From Alphaproteobacteria bacterium (GTDB lineage Bacteria > Pseudomonadota > Alphaproteobacteria > Paracaedibacterales > CAIOTO01), in the NCBI GenBank assembly GCA_030727085.1, contig JANRCF010000065.1:10414-33233 (forward strand): DNA of 22,820 bases, given 5' to 3'. Made by a program: the position numbers and the translations under genes. Of the stretch, positions 1 to 7,390 are shown in pieces. The notes beneath the pieces were generated by a model that worked only from the letters and a program-made list of their open reading frames with translations, searched no databases and was not told where the DNA came from. The stretch's first letter is position 1. Each line of letters opens with the position of its first letter.

Positions 1-2
1 GG

Positions 3-137
3 TATTATCATGAGCCGAACAATTGGCACGCACTTTCCCAAGATGAAAGGGGGGCTGATTTACGCACTTTTGAAAAGTGGAAAGACAAAAGTTTTATAGT
101 AAAGAAAGAAACGCATTATACCACCATCACACGATAA
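3..137 (+). CDS. C-terminal end of an unidentified protein (cut by window edge)
   Basis: An open frame runs in from the left edge and gives 44 residues before a TAA at 135-137. The residues are polar and charged (HEPNNWHALSQDERGADLR, then a lysine-rich stretch ending TTITR) and read like protein rather than random AT-rich sequence. The other two plus frames are closed or much shorter. No family can be named from so short a piece. It converges on the large minus-strand gene that ends at 200, with 62 bases between them and no clear terminator hairpin. Confidence 0.35.
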   Translation, partial: YYHEPNNWHALSQDERGADLRTFEKWKDKSFIVKKETHYTTITR

Positions 138-199
138 ATCAATCGAAATCAAAGAAAGCTCAATTATTGTTATCAGCAGGCGCATGTTTGTGTTTTTGA

Positions 200-2014
200 T
201 TAATTAAGAATGGTTAGGTTTTTCAATAGTGTGTCACGACGCTCTAAGATAGCATTGATTATATTAAAATGAGGAATCGGGTTTAAGAATTTTTGTTTGT
301 GCTGTGGATCATAAATAGATTTGCTCACAATTATATCAAGGGTAAATGTATTTAAGTTTTTAAGAATCTTATATGTTTCGCTTGTGCATGCTTTGGTGTA
401 ATAAGCATGTTGAATTTGTTCATTAAACGCATAAAATTGACGCCATAGCTTGTTTTTATACATCACACAATTAAAAAGATCTGCCCTTGATTTGTTGCTT
501 TTATCATAGAAAAATTGCGGAAATGCATTGCCGTATTTTTTTTGTAAGTTGTCACCTATAGGCTTTTTAAAGATTCTAGCTAAATGAAAAGGAAACGCAC
601 CTTCAGATGTATTTGATGTGTCTTCTTGGGGTATTATTTCAGCTTCTTTTACCATAACAAAAGGTAAATCATTATATTGAACATGCTGAGGGTGTGAAAT
701 ATTGCCATTGTCAATGACCACTAAATATGTTTTGCCACAGTCCTTTTTTATGATGATGTTATTTTTACCAACATCCCATTGTCCAAGGAGGAAGTAAAAA
801 ATTTTCAGATTTTGAACTTCCTTTTCCTCAGTTTCTGCCATTGCAATTTGATAATTATTATCTTTTTGTGCATCAATATTGCTATCGACATAAAACTGAA
901 ATGACCCAAGTTGTCCGTTAATTTCACGCATAACTGTTGGTGGAATATTAGGAAAGCCAAGAGCGAGGGAGCATTGATAAGCTACAACTTCCCCATATGC
1001 CTCATTAAGTGCACGCTGATCATTAATGTCAACAGGTTTGAAAACAGCTTTTATATTTTTTTGTAATTCTGGCAAGAATAATTCGATCAAAAAAACATTT
1101 TTTGTGTAGTTTACTTCTCTTTTCTGAGCGTTTAGAAAGTCGCTCATAGGTTGTTGTTGCAGAATGGTTCCGCTTAACAAGGTCCTTTCAATTTCTTTAT
1201 TATCCCACAAAACAGTGTCTGCTGGCTTTGCTTTATACAAGTTGTGTAGATCTATAATGGTAGATACATTCTTGCTTACCATTGAATCAATTGGTACATG
1301 ATTTTTTATATTATGACGTACTTTTGTTGAAGAAAGACCAAGTTCATTTGCATCATCAATAGTGCCTATAATTGGACGGTCGTAAATTTTATTGTCTAAC
1401 GTGCTGATGTCATCTCCTGATCGCACAGAAATAATAAAAGATTGTACTGGAAGTGCCCTTGAGCATCCTCTTGTGTGATTGTAATATTCTTTAGGAATAT
1501 GGATGCCTTGTAATGAATTTTTACGCTTATTCTTTGGGTCAGCAATAGCAAGTGCTGTATCAGAGCCAATGATTGCAATATATGTGGTGCCTTCAATAGC
1601 GCTTTCAACATAAGGTAATCCGCAGTCCGATATTAGTGTTGTTGGTTTTGTTAAATGAGATTGCATGATTTGCGGCGGCATAGCTGTTACAATCACTTTT
1701 GGATGATCTTTGAAAGTATTATAAATCATTGAAAAACGCTGAGTTACGTCTGCTCTGTTTTTAAGGGGATCACCGCCCCAAATTGGATAAATTAATACGA
1801 AATCACACAAGTCTTGCTCGAGCAAAAGCTTTACTACTCTTTCGTGTCCGATATGGAGAGGGTCAAAGGATCCTAAATAATAACCTATCCGTTTATGAGA
1901 CAGTTCTTGAACCAAAGTGCCATTTTTGACTAGGTCTTCGAGCAAAATTGCCTGCGCTGTCGAGATAAAAAAGAAAAGTAAGTAAATGAAAGAAAGGGCA
2001 GCTTTTTTGGGCAT
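200..2014 (-). CDS. Exported HxGH nucleotidyltransferase fused to a PI4K/FAM20-like kinase fold
   Basis: The frame is open from a TTG at 2029, but the ATG at 2014 gives a clean Sec signal peptide (MPKKAALSFIYLLFFFISTAQA), so I chose that start (604 aa). Numbering from the TTG: residues 1-27 are the signal ending AQA; 48-265 are a nucleotidyltransferase of the NadD/CoaD superfamily, with GSFDPLHIGH at 53-62 and SSTKVR at 233-238, the usual ATP-binding signatures. Residues 280-450 resemble the atypical kinase fold of type II PI 4-kinase/FAM20/HipA proteins: a lysine in AVFKP (331), acidic residues at 343-347, WDVGKNNIII at 418-427 (catalytic-loop-like D419 and N423/424) and VVIDNG at 437-442 (metal-binding-like D440). 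The last 150 residues are unassigned. NadD and CoaD are about 160-220 aa and cytosolic, so an exported two-domain version is unlikely to be a housekeeping enzyme. A secreted or periplasmic effector is inference; the substrate is unknown. No strong ribosome-binding site is seen. Confidence 0.75.
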   Translation of the reverse strand: MPKKAALSFIYLLFFFISTAQAILLEDLVKNGTLVQELSHKRIGYYLGSFDPLHIGHERVVKLLLEQDLCDFVLIYPIWGGDPLKNRADVTQRFSMIYNTFKDHPKVIVTAMPPQIMQSHLTKPTTLISDCGLPYVESAIEGTTYIAIIGSDTALAIADPKNKRKNSLQGIHIPKEYYNHTRGCSRALPVQSFIISVRSGDDISTLDNKIYDRPIIGTIDDANELGLSSTKVRHNIKNHVPIDSMVSKNVSTIIDLHNLYKAKPADTVLWDNKEIERTLLSGTILQQQPMSDFLNAQKREVNYTKNVFLIELFLPELQKNIKAVFKPVDINDQRALNEAYGEVVAYQCSLALGFPNIPPTVMREINGQLGSFQFYVDSNIDAQKDNNYQIAMAETEEKEVQNLKIFYFLLGQWDVGKNNIIIKKDCGKTYLVVIDNGNISHPQHVQYNDLPFVMVKEAEIIPQEDTSNTSEGAFPFHLARIFKKPIGDNLQKKYGNAFPQFFYDKSNKSRADLFNCVMYKNKLWRQFYAFNEQIQHAYYTKACTSETYKILKNLNTFTLDIIVSKSIYDPQHKQKFLNPIPHFNIINAILERRDTLLKNLTILN

Positions 2015-2373
2015 TTTCGCAAAACTCAATTACATTAGGCTAAAATATTATAGGAGGAATTATTGATTTGGCTAGTTTTTCTTCGAATGATTTTTCATCT
2101 GTAAGGTTGAGGCGAAAGATGGTAGTGAGGTAAGAAAATGATAGATCGTCAAAGCAGTATCTTGCTGCGGGGGCTTTTATTTTCCTTTGAAATGTTTTGA
2201 AATGCCGCACTTAGAATGTATTTATAGATTAATTTTAACAAAGTTGAAAAGAAATATGTCTCATAAAAAACGCACTATTTGATATGAAAGATTTATTTTT
2301 CTTGTGAAAATACTTGGTTTCTTTGATTTTTTGCTATAGAGTGATGCTTAGTTAATTGTATTAAGTAGTATTA
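2015..2373. other. Intergenic region between divergent genes; weak promoter for infA
   Basis: About 360 AT-rich bases separate the minus-strand fusion gene from infA. No ORF worth calling and no RNA gene was recognised. A modest promoter candidate for infA is CTTGGT at 2313-2318 and TATAGA at 2335-2340 (16-base spacer), which would start transcription near 2347. The rest shows no clear repeats or hairpins. Confidence 0.3.
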
Positions 2374-2592
2374 ATGTCTAAGGAAGACCTAATTGAATTT
2401 AGTGGTGTGATTGTTGAAGTTTTGCCCAACACCATGTTTCGCGTTAAACTTGAAAATGACCATGTTATTCTGGCGCACACTTCAGGGCGCATGCGTAAAA
2501 ATCGTATCCGTGTCCTTGCTGGGGATAAAGTTACCATTGAAATGACGCCGTATGACCTGACAAAAGGGCGTATCACTTTCCGTCAAAAATAA
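2374..2592 (+). CDS. infA: Translation initiation factor IF-1
   Basis: This 72-residue protein is full length for IF-1, a single S1/OB-fold domain that binds the ribosomal A site during initiation. It begins MSKEDLIEFSGVIVEVLPN and keeps the diagnostic MFRVKLEN, GRMRKNRIR and GDKV segments, ending YDLTKGRITFRQK. No good Shine-Dalgarno sequence precedes the ATG. The next gene starts two bases after its stop, so the two should be co-transcribed. In many alphaproteobacteria infA is followed by maf and an RNase E/G gene; here maf is absent from that place. Confidence 0.97.
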   Translation: MSKEDLIEFSGVIVEVLPNTMFRVKLENDHVILAHTSGRMRKNRIRVLAGDKVTIEMTPYDLTKGRITFRQK

Positions 2593-2594
2593 AT

Positions 2595-3701
2595 ATGCAA
2601 AGAATCCTAATACAGCCATATTCAAACGGGTTGCGTAGTGCTCTCTTGAAAAGTGGTGTATTAACGGATTTAGCATTTGAACGTCCCATTGTTGATAAGC
2701 AAGCTAATCTTGATGATGTTTTGTGTGGCAGAGTTTTGTCTGTAAGACGAGATTTTGTCTGGTTTGATTTGGGGCTTGATATCGAGGGTGTTGTTAAAAC
2801 CTCTTTATTTCATCGCAATAAACCACATGAAGGTGATTATTTGTGGCTGCAGGTGGCGCGGTTACCTTGGCCTGAAATTGGTAATATTGTTCATAGCGAA
2901 AAAGGCTATCGATTAACGCCTCATATCACATTAGCTGGTCGTTATTGGCTGTATAATCCGTTTGCACGTCGTGAATCGAAATGGATTCACCGAGCGGCGG
3001 CTTATGGAAGGTCAGACAATGATCCTGTGCTGATCGAAGAAAAAGAAGAACTATACAGGCATGCTATTCGTTTGCACGTTCCCCCGTCTAAGCTTGGTAT
3101 ATTTGAGCGTGCATTAACGCAGTGGCAACGTTGGATTCGCGATGCTCAAGAGAACGTTATTATTACATGTGAAACACCGGCTGTTGCGCTGTTGGTAAAA
3201 GAATGGGTGAATACTAATTGTCCTGAAAAAGCACATACAGTTACGCTTGCTTTGCAAACAGAAACTCAATTATTTGAATGTTTTGGTATTGAGGATCGCT
3301 GGGCAGAAGTTTTAGGTCCAAACGTTATGTTGCCTGGCGGAGGAAGCCTTGATATTCGTGAACTTGCAGCAGCAACGTTGGTTGACATTAACACCGGTGG
3401 GCAGCGCGACGATTTTTTACAAGTTAATATGAAAGCCCTAAAATCAATTGTTCAGCAAATTCGTTGGCGCAATATCACAGGTAATATTTTAGTAGATTTT
3501 GTGCGCTTGTCAAAAGCCACGCAATCTGATTTTTTAAAACATGTTGTTGAGGCGTTTCGTGGAACCGATGTGCATGTGCTTGGTTTTTGCGAGCTTGGAT
3601 TGCTCCAATTACAGCGCACGCGTCACCGGCCATCATTGTTGATGGAACTTATGCTGCAATGCCCGACATGTCATGGAGATGGTCTTGTTGGTAGAGTCTA
3701 A
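2595..3701 (+). CDS. Short RNase E/G family endoribonuclease
   Basis: Endoribonuclease of the RNase E/G family, which cuts single-stranded AU-rich RNA in rRNA and mRNA processing. Residues 36-90 form an S1-like segment (VLCGRVLSVRRDFVWFDLG). The two catalytic aspartates are visible as D264 in TLVDINTGG and D301 in ILVDFVRLSK, the counterparts of E. coli RNase E D303 and D346. A CPTC zinc-link motif lies at 356-359, close to the end. At 368 aa it is shorter than RNase G (about 489 aa) and lacks the small C-terminal domain and any degradosome scaffold; short versions next to infA are known in alphaproteobacteria. It starts 2 bases after infA, and its last 29 bases overlap the open frame of the next gene. 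I leave the symbol blank because rng and rne cannot be separated here. Confidence 0.9.
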   Translation: MQRILIQPYSNGLRSALLKSGVLTDLAFERPIVDKQANLDDVLCGRVLSVRRDFVWFDLGLDIEGVVKTSLFHRNKPHEGDYLWLQVARLPWPEIGNIVHSEKGYRLTPHITLAGRYWLYNPFARRESKWIHRAAAYGRSDNDPVLIEEKEELYRHAIRLHVPPSKLGIFERALTQWQRWIRDAQENVIITCETPAVALLVKEWVNTNCPEKAHTVTLALQTETQLFECFGIEDRWAEVLGPNVMLPGGGSLDIRELAAATLVDINTGGQRDDFLQVNMKALKSIVQQIRWRNITGNILVDFVRLSKATQSDFLKHVVEAFRGTDVHVLGFCELGLLQLQRTRHRPSLLMELMLQCPTCHGDGLVGRV

Positions 3702-4224
3702 GTTAAACACTGTCTTTGATACACTAGAGACACTTATTAAACCAGATGGTGTTTACATTCAGTGGCACGATCAAATTTTAAAAGCTGCCATTGGCAGAAA
3801 TGGTTTGATCGCAGCAGAAGATAAAATCGAAGGTGACTTTAAAACACCTAAAGGGCACTATCGCGTAACACATGGTTACTATCGACCTGATAAAATGGAT
3901 TGTCCAAAATCAATTATCCCTTTTACAGCAATTCATTCATCTTTTGGATGGTGTGATGAGCCGTCGCATGCCCTTTATAATCAGCAAATTAAAAAACCAT
4001 TTGATGCAAGCCACGAAGATCTATGGCGTGATGATGGCGTGTATGATTTGATTTTAGTCACAGATCACAATACGAATCCTGTTGCACCGGGGAAGGGGAG
4101 TGCCGTGTTTATTCATGTTGCGTGCGAGAACTTTGAACCTACGGCGGGGTGTTTGGCGCTACGAAAGCAAGATCTTTTGATGATTGTCGAGAATTGTGAA
4201 GCAGGGCTAGCTTGGGTGGTTTAG
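3673..4224 (+). CDS. YkuD-type L,D-transpeptidase
   Basis: A small (183 aa) YkuD-fold protein of the COG3786 type, expected to cross-link or edit peptidoglycan through a catalytic cysteine. The active-site stretch is FIHVACENFEPTAGCLAL, with H148 and C160; upstream, EGDFKTPKGHYRV (residues 53-65) matches the family's usual GDGKTPxG segment. No signal peptide is seen, which is common in this subgroup. The ATG at 3673 lies inside the RNase gene. A GGAG at 3675-3678 is too close to that ATG or the one at 3679, but is well placed for TTG at 3685 or 3688, so translation may begin there. Its stop lies 5 bases from the convergent rsmI stop. Confidence 0.85.
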   Translation: MEMVLLVESKLNTVFDTLETLIKPDGVYIQWHDQILKAAIGRNGLIAAEDKIEGDFKTPKGHYRVTHGYYRPDKMDCPKSIIPFTAIHSSFGWCDEPSHALYNQQIKKPFDASHEDLWRDDGVYDLILVTDHNTNPVAPGKGSAVFIHVACENFEPTAGCLALRKQDLLMIVENCEAGLAWVV

Positions 4225-4229
4225 TATTA

Positions 4230-5048
4230 TTAACTGCGATCTTTTAATTCCAATGCGCGTTTATAAACTTCTTTTTTAGGTAATGCATACGCTTCTGCCA
4301 CCATATGCGCTGCATCTTTGATTGAAAGTGTTTTTAGTGCATTGACTAGCGCGCTGTCAATTGATTCATCTGATGCTGCGTCATCTGCGGCTGCTTCCCC
4401 AAGAACGATCACAATTTCCCCGCGTGGCTGGTGATCTTCATAATGTGCAATGACAGATGCAAAATCGCCTTGCTTGACTTCTTCAAACATTTTACTAATT
4501 TCACGTACAACAGCGACGGCTCTTTTATGAAATACTTTTTCCATGATTTGTAGCGTCTGAACAAGGCGGTGAGGTGATTCAAAAAAAACAAGTGTACCGT
4601 TGAATGGTACCCACTGTTCCATTTGTTTCGCATTAAAAAACCCAACATACGCAAACGCATGGCTCATAAGTCCTGATAGTACAAGTGCTGCTGGTACTGC
4701 TGACGCGCCTGGCAATGTGGTTACATAAACATCGGCTTCTTGGCAGGCACGTACAAGTTTTGTGCCAGGGTCAGAAATCAATGGCGTTCCTGCATCGCTA
4801 ATCAATGCAATTGCTTGACCCTCTTGGATGGCCTTAATAATAAGGGGACGGACGCTTGCAGCATTATGATCGTGGTATGACCATAGCTTTCGTGAAATGC
4901 CGTAATGGCTTAATAACTTTCCAGATACGCGTGTGTCTTCGCATGCAATGATATCGCATTGCTGCAACGTTTCGATGGCGCGCAATGTTATATCTTTTAA
5001 ATTGCCTATTGGTGTGGCAACACAGTAGAGTCCTGGCTTTAATGTCAT
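4230..5048 (-). CDS. rsmI: 16S rRNA (cytidine(1402)-2'-O)-methyltransferase
   Basis: RsmI methylates the 2'-O of C1402 in 16S rRNA, using S-adenosylmethionine. The 272-residue length is normal. Tetrapyrrole-methylase fold motifs are all present: YCVATPIGNLKDIT near the N terminus, CEDTRVSGKLL, the SDAGTPLISDPG loop, TLPGASAVPAAL, and FFESPHRL in the middle. It converges on the YkuD gene and is divergent from the lytic transglycosylase gene. In many proteobacteria rsmI sits next to a YraN-type nuclease gene; that is not the case here. Confidence 0.96.
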   Translation of the reverse strand: MTLKPGLYCVATPIGNLKDITLRAIETLQQCDIIACEDTRVSGKLLSHYGISRKLWSYHDHNAASVRPLIIKAIQEGQAIALISDAGTPLISDPGTKLVRACQEADVYVTTLPGASAVPAALVLSGLMSHAFAYVGFFNAKQMEQWVPFNGTLVFFESPHRLVQTLQIMEKVFHKRAVAVVREISKMFEEVKQGDFASVIAHYEDHQPRGEIVIVLGEAAADDAASDESIDSALVNALKTLSIKDAAHMVAEAYALPKKEVYKRALELKDRS

Positions 5049-5081
5049 GTCAAATTGCGATTATTGTTTGTGTTCAGAGAT

Positions 5082-5097
5082 TGGCATAAAACTTGCA
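5082..5097 (+). promoter_or_regulatory. Sigma-54 (-24/-12) promoter upstream of the lytic transglycosylase
   Basis: TGGCATAAAACTTGCA has the GG at 5083-5084 and the GC at 5095-5096, the exact spacing of the RpoN consensus TGGCAC-N5-TTGCW, with one mismatch (T for C at the sixth base). Transcription would start near 5108. It lies in the divergent gap after rsmI and points toward the transglycosylase. A nearly identical site occurs at 8963-8978. The match is seen; use by RpoN is inference. Confidence 0.65.
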
Positions 5098-5187
5098 CAA
5101 TCAAAAGGATAAAATAAATTACGAATAATTTATAGTTGCGTATGTTTATACCCATCGGAAATAAAAACACCTATTGTGCAAGATCTG

Positions 5188-5277
5188 CCGTCATCACTCG
5201 CTTGCGAGGCAAGTGTGGTGATCCAGCCGCTTTTCTTCTAGACGGCCACGTATTTTTAAGGCTTGCTATAACGAAGG
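5188..5277. repeat. Dispersed palindromic repeat, copy 1 (leader of the lytic transglycosylase)
   Basis: A hairpin is formed by ATCAC at 5193 and GTGAT at 5218, with an inner perfect CTTGC-GAG-GCAAG stem, followed by CCAGCCGC and a downstream GACGGCCACG ... TTGCTAT arm. It aligns with copies at 9962-10040 and 14781-14862, all sharing GTGG(T/C)(G/A)ATCC(A/T)G. The layout is that of a common proteobacterial/rickettsial palindromic repeat. It sits between the sigma-54 site and the likely start codon at 5289, and it is open in frame with the gene. Confidence 0.6.
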
Positions 5278-5288
5278 AAGCTCTTATT

Positions 5289-6095
5289 GTGCTTATTAGA
5301 TTTAGCGCTTTATTCCTTTTTGCATGTCAAATGCACGTTATGGCCGCAGGTGGCATTGCTTCTTGTGACATTTATATTCGCCAGCAAGAGAGTTTTTATA
5401 ATATTCCCCCTCATTTATTAAAAGCTGTTTCTCTTGTCGAATCGGGCCGCACAATAAAGCCTGGGCAGCGTGTCTCTTGGCCGTGGACAATTAATGTGAA
5501 TGGACGGGGTTATGTTTATGAATCAAAGCAGCAAGCGATTAACGCTGTGCGTAAGTTTCAAGGACAGGGCGAAAACAGCATTGATGTGGGCTGCATGCAG
5601 GTTAACTTAAAGCATCATCCAACCGCGTTTAGGCATTTAGAAGATGCATTTGATCCGCAATTGAATGTGGCGTATGCGGCGCAATTTTTGAACAATCTAA
5701 AAAGACAACTTGGTAGTTGGCGAATGGCTGTTGCTCATTATCACTCAGCATCACCCCAGTTTCATTACCCATACCGCGAAAAAATTCAAAAGCAATGGGG
5801 AACATTACGAAATTCAGCTGGAAATATGGCTCCTATTTCTCATGATATAAGTTATACCGAAAATTCAATGACAACAACTTTGCAGCATCCACTTATGCAG
5901 CACACTAAACATCAGAAAATGAGGAAGCCAGTACAGAAGGTCCAGGGCACTTCGCCTATCATTGCACCACCGGGTAAGTTTTATTCAGTAAATGGTGCTG
6001 CTCATAAAGCACCAGAATCTTATGCTAAAGTCAGGTACCGTAAGTTTTATCGCGTGCTACCTCAGAATCAATTGGGTTTTTTCCCAGTCAGATAG
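5289..6095 (+). CDS. Secreted lytic transglycosylase (SLT fold)
   Basis: A periplasmic enzyme that cleaves the MurNAc-GlcNAc bond in peptidoglycan. The frame stays open back to TTG 5136, but that extension is mostly the palindromic repeat. The GTG at 5289 has AAGGAAG at 5274-5280 and gives a signal peptide (residues 1-20, LIRFSALFLFACQMHVMAA), so I call a 268-aa product. From this start the SLT domain spans roughly 27-170: the catalytic glutamate is E51 in AVSLVESGR, followed by a GCMQVN motif near 101-106 and AVAHYHSASP near 147-156. The last 100 residues are a low-complexity, basic, proline-containing tail. It resembles VirB1-like or soluble SLT proteins. It converges on the second L,D-transpeptidase gene. 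Confidence 0.85.
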   Translation: MLIRFSALFLFACQMHVMAAGGIASCDIYIRQQESFYNIPPHLLKAVSLVESGRTIKPGQRVSWPWTINVNGRGYVYESKQQAINAVRKFQGQGENSIDVGCMQVNLKHHPTAFRHLEDAFDPQLNVAYAAQFLNNLKRQLGSWRMAVAHYHSASPQFHYPYREKIQKQWGTLRNSAGNMAPISHDISYTENSMTTTLQHPLMQHTKHQKMRKPVQKVQGTSPIIAPPGKFYSVNGAAHKAPESYAKVRYRKFYRVLPQNQLGFFPVR

Positions 6096-6120
6096 AGCTG
6101 TTTTGATAAGGCCTTAAATT

Positions 6121-7266
6121 TTATTGCCGATTCAGCATGCCAAACTGAATAGCCCCGTTTGGGTTGATCCATACGGGAATATTTGTTGTAAAGACGGAAA
6201 CAGGCGTTTTAATGTTTAATGTCACTGTTTCTTCTAAATCAATTTTCTCTTGTAAAATTTCTCGATTCACTTTTTCTGAATTTAAAACCCAAAGTGCAAG
6301 TGATACTGGGTCTGCAACACGAATGCACCCTGAGGATAGCGCCCGAAGACCTTTATTAAAAAGTGATGTGTCTGGTGTGCCGTGCATGTATATTAATTCG
6401 TCGTTTTGTAAGTTAAATTTCACAGCGCCAAGTGCATTTTTTTTGCCGGGTTGCTGCCGCACTTTATATGGAAAGTAGGTGAGTGATACATCTTTCCAAT
6501 GGACATGGTTTGGTTCTAAAAGTTCGCCGTTTGAATCATATACAAGATAATCACCACGCTTTAAATACTCAGGATCTGCGAGTACCTTCGATAGTTTATC
6601 TTTGACAAATATGCTAACCGGAACGCGCCAGGATGGGTTGAGTACTATGCTTTGTATAGGATATGTGCTGATTGGTGTCGGGCGACTTCTGCTGCCTACA
6701 ATTACGGATTGCGCAAGCTCAACTTGATCATTATTGATTGCAAGAAGATTGAAGGTTGGCAAATTTACAATAATATAACGTGTGCCGCATTGGGCTTTTA
6801 GTTCGTCAAATTGTGTTAATGATTGGCGAATGGCTCTGGCGCGAGTGCCAGGCATTATATTGAGATGCATGCATGTCTGTTGCCCAATAATACCATCAGA
6901 ATCTAGAGAGTGGCTTTTCTGAAAAGCTTGGATTCCTTCTTCAAGCGCTTCATCAAACAAATCTTCGTCTGCGATTGGTTTGCTTGGTGTGATTTTCAAA
7001 AGTGTGAGTTGTTTTCTTATTGTGCTGATGACAGGATCTTTGTCGCCCTTTTTAAAGGCTGATTTTAAGCATGTAAACTGAGGCCAGTAGCGAACAGATT
7101 TTGTAAGTTCTTTATAAAAAGTTTCACTGTTAATTAGTTTTTGCCTGATATCAGATATTTTTACGTGAAGTTGTAAGCTTGCTTTAGCTGTTTTATCTGT
7201 CGTTGATGCGTGTATGTAAAAAGAATAAAAAAAGAAAAAAAGGGCAAAAAGAAAACTCATGGGCAC
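6121..7266 (-). CDS. L,D-transpeptidase with peptidoglycan-binding domain (YcbB/LdtD-like)
   Basis: A periplasmic enzyme expected to form 3-3 cross-links in peptidoglycan. The order is: signal peptide (1-20, MPMSFLFALFFFFYSFYIHA), a helical stretch, a peptidoglycan-binding domain at about 75-132 (EGIQAFQKSHSLDSDGIIG), then a YkuD catalytic domain from about 162 to 345. The active site is clear, with H295 in YMHGTPD and C314 in SSGCIRV. The 381-aa length is well below E. coli LdtD (615 aa), so the N-terminal scaffold is reduced. It lies downstream of ftsA in the same direction with a 124-base gap. M3 is an alternative start. Confidence 0.92.
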   Translation of the reverse strand: MPMSFLFALFFFFYSFYIHASTTDKTAKASLQLHVKISDIRQKLINSETFYKELTKSVRYWPQFTCLKSAFKKGDKDPVISTIRKQLTLLKITPSKPIADEDLFDEALEEGIQAFQKSHSLDSDGIIGQQTCMHLNIMPGTRARAIRQSLTQFDELKAQCGTRYIIVNLPTFNLLAINNDQVELAQSVIVGSRSRPTPISTYPIQSIVLNPSWRVPVSIFVKDKLSKVLADPEYLKRGDYLVYDSNGELLEPNHVHWKDVSLTYFPYKVRQQPGKKNALGAVKFNLQNDELIYMHGTPDTSLFNKGLRALSSGCIRVADPVSLALWVLNSEKVNREILQEKIDLEETVTLNIKTPVSVFTTNIPVWINPNGAIQFGMLNRQ

Positions 7267-7390
7267 ATAGTTGAATACAAAATATTGTTTTTATAAAAGC
7301 ATAAAAATGACTTAAAATATATTAAAATTAGTGATATGCCCAGTAAAAATAAAACACTCATTGTGGAGTATGTTTGAATTGCGTATTTTT

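Noticed and set aside
20..40. A third sigma-54 site (TGGCACGCACTTTCC)
   Set aside because: The -24 half is good, but the -12 half reads TTTCC instead of TTGCW, and it lies within the partial coding frame.
2361..2676. Minus-strand ORFs over infA
   Set aside because: They are shadows of a highly conserved plus-strand gene and have no protein-like features.
5136..5288. An N-terminal extension of the lytic transglycosylase as genuine protein
   Set aside because: Most of it is the dispersed palindromic repeat, the start would be TTG or ATG without a ribosome-binding site, and it would bury the signal peptide inside the protein.
6107..6116. TAAGGCCTTA palindrome between convergent genes as a terminator
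   Set aside because: It has no loop and only a short A/T-rich flank, so it cannot form a normal terminator hairpin.
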